Below, piece after piece: positions 7,590 through 16,169 of a stretch of DNA of 47,052 nucleotides. The stretch spans positions 1 to 47,052 of the forward strand of contig CAMTOV010000004.1 of the NCBI GenBank assembly GCA_947074235.1, written 5' to 3'. The position numbers and the translations under genes were made by a program. Source of the stretch: an uncultured Bacteroides sp. (GTDB lineage: Bacteria; Bacteroidota; Bacteroidia; Bacteroidales; Bacteroidaceae). The notes beneath the pieces are model-generated. The model was not told the origin of the DNA. It saw only the letters and a list, made by a program, of their open reading frames with translations, and did no database searches. Each line of letters starts with the position of its first letter. Within the stretch, counting starts at the first letter, position 1.

Positions 7590-10500
7590 TTATTTTTTCC
7601 CGAGACTTTCACGATACTCAGTTGGAGTTTTTCCCAACTTGGCCTTAAAGCATTTACTAAAATATCGTGGATCATTAATTCCTACCATATAGGAAATCTG
7701 AGTCATATTATACTCTCCGGTTTCTATTAATTGAACAGCGCGATTAATACGCATCTCTTTGATAAATTCAATGGGTGCCAAACCGGTGATTGTTTTGAGT
7801 TTTTTGAAAAATACCGAACGACTTACTGCTATTTCGCGCACTAAATCATCAACAACCAAGTCGCCATTATCCATATTGCTTTCCATTAGTTCAACTAGCT
7901 TATCCATAAATCGACGATCATTTGGAGACATATCAGGTAGCTTTTCTTGCTCTTCCAATATCTCTTCATCTGTATGGGGCAGTATAGCAGCACTACCCAT
8001 TAAGCTATCACGATAAAGATGCTGGAGTTTTCTTCTTTGTCCAAGCAGATTCTCTACACGAGCTTTAAGATATGTTGCACTAAATGGTTTCGTTATATAG
8101 TCATCTGCACCATACTCTAATCCTTCCAATTTACTTTCGATAGAGGTTTTTGCAGTTAGCAAAACAACCGGGATATGACTCGTAGTCATATCAGCTCTAA
8201 GCTCCTTTACCAACTCAATACCATCTTTCTCAGGCATCATCACATCGCTGATGATTATATCGGGAACAAATTTCAAGGCTTTACTCCACCCTTCCATTCC
8301 ATCTTTGGCTTCAACCACTCGATAAGAAGAACCAAATACAGCACGCAAAAACACGCGTAACTCTTGATTATCTTCAACCAATAGCATCACTTGCTTATGC
8401 GTATCATCCTCTGTGATTCCCTCTTGAATCAAACCATCAACTGATTCAGGTACTACATCTGCAATCATTGGCATGCCATCCATTAGTTCAGCATCATCTA
8501 AAATAAATTCTACACTATCATCATAGTGATCTCTGCCTTTTAAGAAGTCTATCTCAAAACTACTACCCTCTCCTAGTTTACTATCTACATTGATAGTAGC
8601 ATGATGCATTTCTACCAACTCTTTTACCAGCGAAAGTCCAATACCTGTACTAGCTTGCGAATGATTGAATAGGTTTTTATCAACCAAATTCTCAAAACGA
8701 ACAAACAAAGATTTCTTACGGTTTTCGGCAATACCAATACCTTGATCTTGCACACCTATTGAAATTGTTTTTTCATCCTCGCGCACAAAGACTCTAATTA
8801 ACTTACCATTAGGAGTGTATTTGAATGCATTTGAAAGCAGATTGAAAATTATTTTTTCTAGTTTATCAGTATCTGCCCATAAATATAGATCTTCCTTTTC
8901 AGTTTCAAACAAAAAGTCTATATGGTGTTCCTCGGCCAATGCTTCAAAATTGCCCATCACCTTACGAATAAACTCTAGAATATCAACACGCTCTACGTGC
9001 ATCTTCATTTTCTTATTCTGAATTTTTCGGAAGTCTAGAATTTGATTTACTAAACGCAACATGCGATTAGTGTTGCGCTCTACAACTACTAGTTGCTCGC
9101 GAGCATCTTTAGGCAAGTCACTATTTTTAAGTACATGCTCTACAGGGCCCGAGATAAGAGTAAGTGGGGTGCGCAACTCGTGCGATATATTAGTAAAGAA
9201 ACGAAGCTTAATATCAGACACCTGTTGCTCTACAGAAACTTCATGTTTTAATCGATAGATTAAGAACAAGAAATATACGGCTAAAAATATAATAATCAGC
9301 ACAAATAGCACATACAATAAATAAGCCAAAGGGGTTTCCCAAAAAGAAGGCAACACCTCGATAGGCAGAAAACGTGTATTTTCAACCCACACTCCATCGC
9401 TATTTGTAGAGCGAACTTTAAATGTATATTTTCCTTTGGGCAGGTTGGTGTAAATAGCTGTGCGTTGTTTATCTGCCAAAGTCCATTCTTGCTCAAACCC
9501 ATCTAAAATGTATGCATATTGAATATTTTGCGGATTAGTATAATCAAGCGCAGCATAGTTGATACCAATAATATTCTCCTTATGAGAAAGTGTAAGTTTC
9601 TCAGTATCATCAAGTCCTACTTTTAATACAGAGTTTTCACCTGGCACCACCTCTTGATTGACAATAGTAAGTTTTGATAAAAAAATTGGAGGTACAAATC
9701 TACTCTTATTTACCGAGTCGGGATGAAAGTAGAATATACCATTGCTGGCTCCAAATAGCATTTCGCCATCGGATGCAACCATTGATGCAGCTTCGCTGAA
9801 ACGCACACGAAATGTAATGCTACGGTCGTCATAGTTATCAAAACGCTCCATATCGGGCACAAACTTACTGATGCCGTTCTCAGTACTTATCCATAAATTG
9901 TTTTTTCCATCTTCGCGTATAGAAAGTAATACATCGGAAGGCAAGCCATCAGCAACTGAATATGATTTAAAAACAGCATTATCTTTGCCATCTACCGACT
10001 CTAATTTGTTGAGTCCACCACCAAATGTAGCAAGATACAATTCATTTTTGCTTGTCGATAATATCCAATGCACATCATTATTGCTCAAACTATTAGGATT
10101 ATCTGCGGAGCGTTGATATAGATGAAAATCTATTGATTCTGGAGTCTTAAAATTTTCATCGAAAGCTACTGCACCAGCTGTAGTTCCTACCCATATTTGC
10201 CCGTTATTATCAGAAGTAATGAAGCGAGCCTTATAACATTGATCTATAGGGTATCCTTTGAGATTATTGCGATGATTAACAAAGATTGTTTGACCATTAG
10301 CATCTTTAGATAGATAATTTATGCCATTGGCAAAAGTTGCAACCCATATACGCCCATTATTATCTTCGTGTATGGAGTATACATTGTCACTACTCAAACT
10401 ATACATATCGTTTTCATTATAACGATAGCGAGTTAGTTTATAATTTAACCCATCGCCCGCTATAGGTTGAGCGCAAATAAGTCCGTCGCCCTTAGTAGCA

Positions 10501-12059
10501 ATCCAAAGGTTTCCTTTAGAATCTTCTTTCAAATCATAAACAGTACCCTTCATTGGTTGGCCTGTTAGCCCCACCTTGCCTTCATTGGTCAAAATACCAA
10601 GATACTTATGATTTTCATCATACACTCTCAAGCGTCCATCTTTCAAGCCAACCCATATATTATTTTTTGAATCTTCGGTCAATGCTCTTACTTCGTTTGT
10701 CAAAGACTCATAATCATGCACTTCGGGGGTAAGCATATTAAATTGAATAGTGCGGAATGTTACCTTTTCAAGCCCTTTTGAATGTGTGCTTATCCACAAA
10801 TTGCCTTGTTTATCAGAGAAACTTGAATGTATTTTATTCGAAAAACGCCAATCGGGACTACCCAACTCGTTGTAAAATGGTATAAGCTTATTTTGCTCTC
10901 TATCATAAAACGAAAAACCACCTGCATAAGGGTGCACCCATAGGTAGCCATTTACATCTTCGTGTATATGAAATGAGGGACGAGAGCGATCGGCGGCAGT
11001 AGGTTCCACTTTCAATTGTTCGCGTTTAATGGTGTTAGTAAAAGGATTGAAGTGTACTACGCCTCCCGGCATTTCTTGTTCAAACCACACCTCGCCTGCT
11101 TTGTCTACATATGTCGACAAGATAGGCGCCTCAGCTAAATCTTTGTAAACGGTTGGAGAATAATGTGTGTGAGTTCTATTAGGGATATCATAAATAAAAA
11201 ATCCATCATCTTTGGAAGCAATTACAAGCATCTCGGGTGTTATAGTATTGATTGAGCTGATACGCGATTGAGTTGGCAGTTCAAGCAACTCAAATCTATC
11301 CGAATCTTTCAAAAAGCGCCACACTCTGCCACGATCAGACCCAAACCAAATCTCATTAGGTCCCTCGTCCAAAGAGTAAAATGCCTGTTTAGGATCTGAA
11401 AAACGCTCTTTAGTTTCAACAAAAAAAGTGCTGATATTTTCTTTTCCTTGGGGTATCATCCCAAGCCCATTATCGGTTAATATCCATTCATTACCTTTCT
11501 GATCTAAATGAGACGCATACACTTTCATTGCAGGAAAAAGACCTGATTTGGCTGAATAAACAGTGGATGTAAGTTGATTATAATCATCGGGAGATGTTAC
11601 AATTCTAATTGCTCCATCGTTTTCAGTTAGCAGCCAAATATTCCCATTATCAAGCACATCGATTGTACTGATATTGAAGTTAGACCCAACATCACCAGCC
11701 GCTGGCACTTGTATAAATGTTTCAGCATGCGGATCGAACCGATGCACACGATTGTCATATGTTAAAAGCCATAAAAAACCATACTTATCTTCATACATTT
11801 TATCAACCCGATTATTGGTTAAATTGATAAAATTATCCTGTCCGGCTTTATAGGGTTTGAAAGAATATCCATTAAAACGATTAATCCCATCCCACGTAGA
11901 AAACCAAAGATTTCCCTTGTGATCTTGCAACATACTCATTACAGTATTTTGTGAGAGCCCGTCTTCGGATGAATAGTGAGTAAAAAAGCTACTTTTTCGA
12001 GCACTGAGTGGCAATATAGCTAGTAAAAATATAATTAGATATAAGACTTTTTTCATCAT
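7590..12059 (-). CDS. Hybrid two-component system (HTCS) sensor/regulator
   Basis: A one-protein signalling system of the type that controls glycan-utilisation genes in Bacteroides. From the ATG at 12059 (signal sequence MKKVLYLIIFLLAIL) it has about 1489 residues: a periplasmic double beta-propeller of Reg_prop repeats (many copies like GLSQNTVMSMLQDHKGNLWFST) to about residue 790, a Y_Y_Y domain near 840-890, a membrane helix near 906-930, HisKA with SHELRTPLTL (H960), HATPase_c, a receiver with IISDVMMPEKD (D1272), and a C-terminal AraC-type HTH. All phosphorelay residues are present. The open frame reaches 12089, but TAAATTTG at 12087-12094 (minus) would be the -7, placing that ATG upstream of the transcript. 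Beside the pectin esterases, its ligand is probably a pectin oligosaccharide (inference). Confidence 0.95.
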   Translation of the reverse strand: MMKKVLYLIIFLLAILPLSARKSSFFTHYSSEDGLSQNTVMSMLQDHKGNLWFSTWDGINRFNGYSFKPYKAGQDNFINLTNNRVDKMYEDKYGFLWLLTYDNRVHRFDPHAETFIQVPAAGDVGSNFNISTIDVLDNGNIWLLTENDGAIRIVTSPDDYNQLTSTVYSAKSGLFPAMKVYASHLDQKGNEWILTDNGLGMIPQGKENISTFFVETKERFSDPKQAFYSLDEGPNEIWFGSDRGRVWRFLKDSDRFELLELPTQSRISSINTITPEMLVIASKDDGFFIYDIPNRTHTHYSPTVYKDLAEAPILSTYVDKAGEVWFEQEMPGGVVHFNPFTNTIKREQLKVEPTAADRSRPSFHIHEDVNGYLWVHPYAGGFSFYDREQNKLIPFYNELGSPDWRFSNKIHSSFSDKQGNLWISTHSKGLEKVTFRTIQFNMLTPEVHDYESLTNEVRALTEDSKNNIWVGLKDGRLRVYDENHKYLGILTNEGKVGLTGQPMKGTVYDLKEDSKGNLWIATKGDGLICAQPIAGDGLNYKLTRYRYNENDMYSLSSDNVYSIHEDNNGRIWVATFANGINYLSKDANGQTIFVNHRNNLKGYPIDQCYKARFITSDNNGQIWVGTTAGAVAFDENFKTPESIDFHLYQRSADNPNSLSNNDVHWILSTSKNELYLATFGGGLNKLESVDGKDNAVFKSYSVADGLPSDVLLSIREDGKNNLWISTENGISKFVPDMERFDNYDDRSITFRVRFSEAASMVASDGEMLFGASNGIFYFHPDSVNKSRFVPPIFLSKLTIVNQEVVPGENSVLKVGLDDTEKLTLSHKENIIGINYAALDYTNPQNIQYAYILDGFEQEWTLADKQRTAIYTNLPKGKYTFKVRSTNSDGVWVENTRFLPIEVLPSFWETPLAYLLYVLFVLIIIFLAVYFLFLIYRLKHEVSVEQQVSDIKLRFFTNISHELRTPLTLISGPVEHVLKNSDLPKDAREQLVVVERNTNRMLRLVNQILDFRKIQNKKMKMHVERVDILEFIRKVMGNFEALAEEHHIDFLFETEKEDLYLWADTDKLEKIIFNLLSNAFKYTPNGKLIRVFVREDEKTISIGVQDQGIGIAENRKKSLFVRFENLVDKNLFNHSQASTGIGLSLVKELVEMHHATINVDSKLGEGSSFEIDFLKGRDHYDDSVEFILDDAELMDGMPMIADVVPESVDGLIQEGITEDDTHKQVMLLVEDNQELRVFLRAVFGSSYRVVEAKDGMEGWSKALKFVPDIIISDVMMPEKDGIELVKELRADMTTSHIPVVLLTAKTSIESKLEGLEYGADDYITKPFSATYLKARVENLLGQRRKLQHLYRDSLMGSAAILPHTDEEILEEQEKLPDMSPNDRRFMDKLVELMESNMDNGDLVVDDLVREIAVSRSVFFKKLKTITGLAPIEFIKEMRINRAVQLIETGEYNMTQISYMVGINDPRYFSKCFKAKLGKTPTEYRESLGKK

Positions 12060-12154
12060 AGTGTGACATTTCATTTTGTAAAGATACAAATTTAACGTAT
12101 GAAAATCACCTCATCTTGTTTATTTTACAAGTACTTAAGAGCTATTTAATAAAG

Positions 12155-12182
12155 TTGTATGGCAAACTATATTGCCATACAA
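12155..12182. promoter_or_regulatory. Perfect inverted repeat upstream of the HTCS gene
   Basis: TTGTATGGCAA (12155-12165) and TTGCCATACAA (12172-12182) form a perfect 11-bp dyad with a 6-base centre, about 95-125 bases upstream of the HTCS start. Flanking AGCTATT and AATAGCT extend the symmetry with a bulge. It has no T run, so it may be an operator or RNA hairpin rather than a terminator. With the repeat array that follows, it accounts for most of the recognisable signal in this 306-base intergenic region. Confidence 0.5.
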
Positions 12183-12293
12183 TAGCTTAAAGTTAAGATA
12201 ATTGATTCTAAAAGAATTATAATTGTAAAGATAATGAAAGGGAAATAAGATAGAGAGTTGAGAAGAATATTACAATCCTTATTCTTTTCGTTA

Positions 12294-12377
12294 GTTTCAT
12301 AGGGGTGAAACTTTTGTTTCTTCGGTATGAAACTTTTGTTTCGTCTCGATGAAACTTTAGTTTCATACCTATGAAAC
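12294..12377. repeat. Tandem hairpin array 2 (four 22-base units)
   Basis: Units start at 12294, 12316, 12338 and 12360, all exactly GTTTC-N8-GAAAC, with 4-base spacers TTTT, TTTT and TTTA. The outer flanks are TTAGTTTC and GAAACTAA. It begins 18 bases after the esterase stop (minus strand), so is probably in that mRNA's 3' region. It is the most regular of the three arrays in the window. Confidence 0.9.
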
Positions 12378-12395
12378 TAATCAAAACGTAGTGGG

Positions 12396-13553
12396 TTATT
12401 TTAAATAAGCATTGAAGAAGGATAAAACTTCAGATTGCATATTGCGATTGCAGACATGAGGTGTATCCCAAAGCATTGTTTTCAGCTGATTACCCACACT
12501 CTGGCTATCCCAAACATGGTGCATTGTGCTGTATGCATCTTCTACTGCAAGAACTGGAAATAGCTTATCGGAAGTTCCATTAAAAAACAACATAGGTTTG
12601 GGGCAAGCCAAAGATGCAATATGCGGATAATCCATATAATTTCTTAAACCCGGTAGCACGTTAGCGTAGTTGGAGTCGCCCTTGCCCTTGCCATATAGCG
12701 AAGAAAGCTGATAATCTGTAGTTGTCATCCAGCAAATAGCGGCACCAGCCTTCACCCTATCTGATAGGGCTGAGAGCATCCAAGAGCGATATCCTCCCAT
12801 AGAAAAACCCATGCTACCAATTTTATTTGCGTCCACTTCGGGTAGAGAAGCAAGAAAATCGGCAGAGTAAATATCTTCATATCCCACAAAGCCACTCCAG
12901 CTGCGCCCTAGCATATCAAACACACAAGAGATGGCTTGCTGACTGTCATAGTTCACCCCTTCTTTTCGTCCGCGTTCTCCCCAAAATAGGGCATCGATAG
13001 CCAAAACAACGTATCCCTGTGATGCTAAATAATCACCCGGATATTGACCTACATAACATTTCTCTATCCACTGTTCCGAATCTGCAATTGTCAAAGAATC
13101 AACATCAAATGGTTTAATCACTTTTTCTTTTCCGATAGAGAAATGCGCACCATGATCGTGCAATAAAACTATAGCAGGAAAGGGTCCTTCGCCATCGGGC
13201 ACCAACAAGTAGGCTGGCACACGAGAGTATTCAGTTAGATTGAATCGTATTTTGCGAGCCTCATATCCGCTACGTTGCTGAGTAGCTAGTACTTCAAGTT
13301 GATATTCTGTAGAAGGTGGAGGGGGTGTAAGCATAGCATCAAACACAATTTCACGACCCTTTTGACGCCATTCTTCAAAATCGGTTATTGCACTATTTCC
13401 CCAAGCCATCGGGTAGGTTAGTTCAGATTTAATTTTATCAAGAAAGACCGGATAATCTTTTTCGAACTCGTAACTACGGTTTTGTTGCTGAGCGTGAATC
13501 AACATGCCAAACGAAGTGAGAATACACAAAAAAATGACTGATATAGTGCGCAT
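12396..13553 (-). CDS. Secreted alpha/beta-hydrolase esterase
   Basis: A 385-residue protein with signal peptide (MRTISVIFLCILTSFGMLIHAQ). The alpha/beta-hydrolase fold has the nucleophile elbow GFSMGGY, an oxyanion region VLLHDHGAHFS, an acid in FFNGTSDKLFP and a late histidine in WDTPHVCNR, so a Ser-Asp-His triad is plausible. It resembles Abhydrolase_7 or dienelactone-hydrolase-like proteins that de-esterify plant polysaccharides. The gene starts 11 bases after the CE12-CE8 stop, so the two share a transcript, which points to an acetyl or other ester on pectin as substrate (inference). It is not a close match to any numbered CE family that I can name. Confidence 0.8.
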   Translation of the reverse strand: MRTISVIFLCILTSFGMLIHAQQQNRSYEFEKDYPVFLDKIKSELTYPMAWGNSAITDFEEWRQKGREIVFDAMLTPPPPSTEYQLEVLATQQRSGYEARKIRFNLTEYSRVPAYLLVPDGEGPFPAIVLLHDHGAHFSIGKEKVIKPFDVDSLTIADSEQWIEKCYVGQYPGDYLASQGYVVLAIDALFWGERGRKEGVNYDSQQAISCVFDMLGRSWSGFVGYEDIYSADFLASLPEVDANKIGSMGFSMGGYRSWMLSALSDRVKAGAAICWMTTTDYQLSSLYGKGKGDSNYANVLPGLRNYMDYPHIASLACPKPMLFFNGTSDKLFPVLAVEDAYSTMHHVWDSQSVGNQLKTMLWDTPHVCNRNMQSEVLSFFNAYLK

Positions 13554-13564
13554 AAAGGATTTAT

Positions 13565-15292
13565 TTATCTTGATACATTGACCAAAGCGTTGCCATTGAT
13601 TGAAGGATTCCAGCCATCGCTACCAGCCAACACGTCTTCAATCTGATAACCTTTTAGATTTTTGAGTTGACGCGAAAACTTGGCACGTTCTTTAACGTTA
13701 GCGCCATCACCTTTGCTTTCATATTCGGCATAAAAGACTGTTTTTTCGGCCTCTTTCTTATTCCAGTTGTGCCATCCTACAGGTAAAATGTGCTTTCCTA
13801 AATCACAATTCACAAATACTGCTTGCGCATAAGGTCTCCACGGGCGAGAGAGATAAACTCCACCAACACCCTCATCAGCAGTTAATTGACAATCATAAAA
13901 AGCATAGCCATACTGTTTGCCTGCATCGGTAGATGGAGCCGTTACGTATCCTTTGCTTTTGCTATTAATGTGGCAACGATTGAAAACAGCAGTAGACCAT
14001 CCAAAGATGAAATCGACAGTACCCTCTATGTAACAATCTTCATAATATTGGCGACTATTTTTGCCATAAGTGTAAAGTGTATCTTGATATCCAAGGAAGC
14101 GACAGTTTTTAAAGAAAGCTCTATCACCCGAAACGAAACAAGCTACTGCCTGCCCTACCGGACCTGCGCTATTGGCAAAGGTTATGTTTTCGGCATAAAA
14201 ATCGGGAGCGTAAATATAACAGGTAGACGAACCGGATGTGCCTTTATTTTCACCAAAAACATTTGGTTTATTAGCATAGTCATCGTAAGTAATAACTGCA
14301 CCATCTTGTCCTATCAAAGAAATATTGATTTTGCTTTCTGGAATAACCACTTTTTCTTTATAATCGCCCTTGCGAACTAAAATAGTTGTGCGAACATTTT
14401 TGCGAAAATCGGGAACAGCATTAATAGCTTCCTGCACCGTAAAGAAGTCTCCACTACCATCTTGAGCCACTACAAAATCATAATCGCGGATATAAGGTGC
14501 CAAATCTGGCAACGTAGAAGCAATAGCTTTAGAGGCCAAACGAGCCACTGTTCGTCCACCGTAAATATTTAAATGAGTATTATCTTCACGTCCTTTAGGA
14601 AAAGCAGCCACTTCATTTGGAGCCACCCACATGAATAGTTGCTTAGAGTTAACAGGTCCCACACCTTCAACAAGTTCGTGTGTCAATTTATTCATATCAA
14701 TAAATGGAACATTCAACTCTTGAGCAATGCGTTGTGGAACTTTTGCATATTCACCATGAGTATCATAAAGCACATCACCTTCAACGGGTTGTTGGTGAGT
14801 TCCGGCATCGTGACGAGTATCTTTACTAATTGAATCGTCTAAAGGACACACAAAATTGCGACGCACAATGGAGTTGAACAAAACAGGGATTCCACCGTGT
14901 TGACGTGTTTCATTTACAAAACGACGTAAATTATCATCAAATGTACTACCGGGAGTGGTATGTCGCAAAGAGTCTTGCTTGGAATCATTGTGTCCGAATT
15001 GAATAAATACATAATCGCCCTTTTTGATTTTAGACAAAACCTTATCCCAACGCCCTTCATCAATAAAGCTTTTAGTGCTACGACCATTTACGGCATGATT
15101 ATCTATTTGAACATCTTCACTAAAAAAACCTGGCAACATCATCCCCCAACCACGTTCAGGATTACCACCAATAATACTTTTATTAGCCATGGTAGAGTCA
15201 CCAATCATAAAGATAGTAGTAACAGGACGGTCTGAACGAAATGCAGTTAGCAAACAAAACAGGCTCAAGAACAACAGCAATTTACTCTTCAT
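13565..15292 (-). CDS. CE12-CE8 fusion: rhamnogalacturonan-type acetylesterase plus pectin methylesterase
   Basis: A 575-residue exported bifunctional enzyme. After the signal peptide (MKSKLLLFLSLFCLLTAF), residues 25-265 are an SGNH/CE12 hydrolase: block I MIGDSTMANK (Ser33), block II NGRSTKSF, block III FIQFGHNDSK, block V DNTHLN. Residues about 273-560 are a CE8 pectinesterase beta-helix: AQDGSGDFFTVQEAI, the Asp of CRFLGYQDTLYTYG, the nucleophile Asp of GTVDFIFGWS, and the arginine of YLSRPWRPYA. All catalytic residues are present in both halves, so it should remove both acetyl and methyl esters from pectin. It is first in a minus-strand pair with the esterase gene, next to the HTCS. Confidence 0.93.
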   Translation of the reverse strand: MKSKLLLFLSLFCLLTAFRSDRPVTTIFMIGDSTMANKSIIGGNPERGWGMMLPGFFSEDVQIDNHAVNGRSTKSFIDEGRWDKVLSKIKKGDYVFIQFGHNDSKQDSLRHTTPGSTFDDNLRRFVNETRQHGGIPVLFNSIVRRNFVCPLDDSISKDTRHDAGTHQQPVEGDVLYDTHGEYAKVPQRIAQELNVPFIDMNKLTHELVEGVGPVNSKQLFMWVAPNEVAAFPKGREDNTHLNIYGGRTVARLASKAIASTLPDLAPYIRDYDFVVAQDGSGDFFTVQEAINAVPDFRKNVRTTILVRKGDYKEKVVIPESKINISLIGQDGAVITYDDYANKPNVFGENKGTSGSSTCYIYAPDFYAENITFANSAGPVGQAVACFVSGDRAFFKNCRFLGYQDTLYTYGKNSRQYYEDCYIEGTVDFIFGWSTAVFNRCHINSKSKGYVTAPSTDAGKQYGYAFYDCQLTADEGVGGVYLSRPWRPYAQAVFVNCDLGKHILPVGWHNWNKKEAEKTVFYAEYESKGDGANVKERAKFSRQLKNLKGYQIEDVLAGSDGWNPSINGNALVNVSR

Positions 15293-15403
15293 ATTTTTAA
15301 TGCTTAGTAGTTTAATAATGCAAACTTACACTCTTTTTGGCTGAACCATATATAAAATTCGTTGATTTAGGTGTAATAATTGAATAGAAACAGTAAAAAA
15401 CAA

Positions 15404-15455
15404 ACTAAAAACGGTTTTCAATATCATACAAAACTTGATGATAATGAAAACCGTT
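15404..15455 (-). terminator. Minus-strand terminator after the DUF4878-like lipoprotein gene
   Basis: An 18-bp stem with one mismatch (15410-15427 with 15438-15455) and a 10-base loop is followed on the minus strand by TTTTTAG. It sits between the lipoprotein gene and the pectinesterase promoter region. Confidence 0.85.
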
Positions 15456-15482
15456 CCGTTTTAAATAGAGATTTATTCTATT

Positions 15483-15878
15483 TCATTTATATTGAATATT
15501 ATCGTATAACCACTTTCCTTTCACATCTACCATTGTGATTCTTATGTTAGATTTCTTATTATCACCACACATAGTAAAGTTTACATCTTTTACAGTACCG
15601 TCATAAGATTGCTCAGACACATGACAATTTTCAATTTGCATATTCTTCAAAATCTCAGCCTGTTTGAAAATAGACTTCACATTGGTAGTATCAATTTTTC
15701 GAGCCAACTCATCTGTTGCATATTTCTTTAGATTCTTATAGTCACCCGAAATTAAAGATTCGACCACAGCTGATGCGACTGACTCTGGATTATTAGAGAC
15801 AGTATTATAACAAGAGGTTAAAACATATAGAAATGCAAAACAACCAAGTATGAACACAACAGTACTTCTTCTCATCAT
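15483..15878 (-). CDS. Small lipoprotein, DUF4878-like
   Basis: A protein of about 131 residues. The signal RRSTVVFILGCFAFLYVLTSC ends in a lipobox (LTSC), so the start at MMRRST (15878) is chosen over the open frame from 15950, whose extra 24 residues would put a second hydrophobic stretch before the signal. The mature part (ESVASAVVESLISGDYKNLKKYA and later WLYDNIQYK) resembles DUF4878, an NTF2-like fold of unknown role. Single-gene unit with its own terminator. Confidence 0.7.
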   Translation of the reverse strand: MMRRSTVVFILGCFAFLYVLTSCYNTVSNNPESVASAVVESLISGDYKNLKKYATDELARKIDTTNVKSIFKQAEILKNMQIENCHVSEQSYDGTVKDVNFTMCGDNKKSNIRITMVDVKGKWLYDNIQYK

Positions 15879-16169
15879 ATTAACCATAAGTATCAGAAAA
15901 AACAGAAAAGAGAAATTAGAATACTTCGTAAAATATCCTAGCACGAGCAATAAGAGCTAATAAATGAGGGGTTAATAAAAAGCTCTTTAAGTACGTTATT
16001 AATTAAAGTTATATAATCTATATGTACAAATATAGAATAAAAGATTGGAGAAAGAAATAAAAATACATTATTTTGTATTTTTTCACTAAATAATCTAAAC
16101 ATTTCTTCGATTTTGAAAACTCAAAATAAAAAAACATGTTTTTAAAACTGTTTTAAGAGAGATCAATTT

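Noticed and set aside
13886..14380. 164-codon plus-strand open frame inside the CE12-CE8 gene
   Set aside because: It is antisense to the conserved pectinesterase catalytic region and has no recognisable content.
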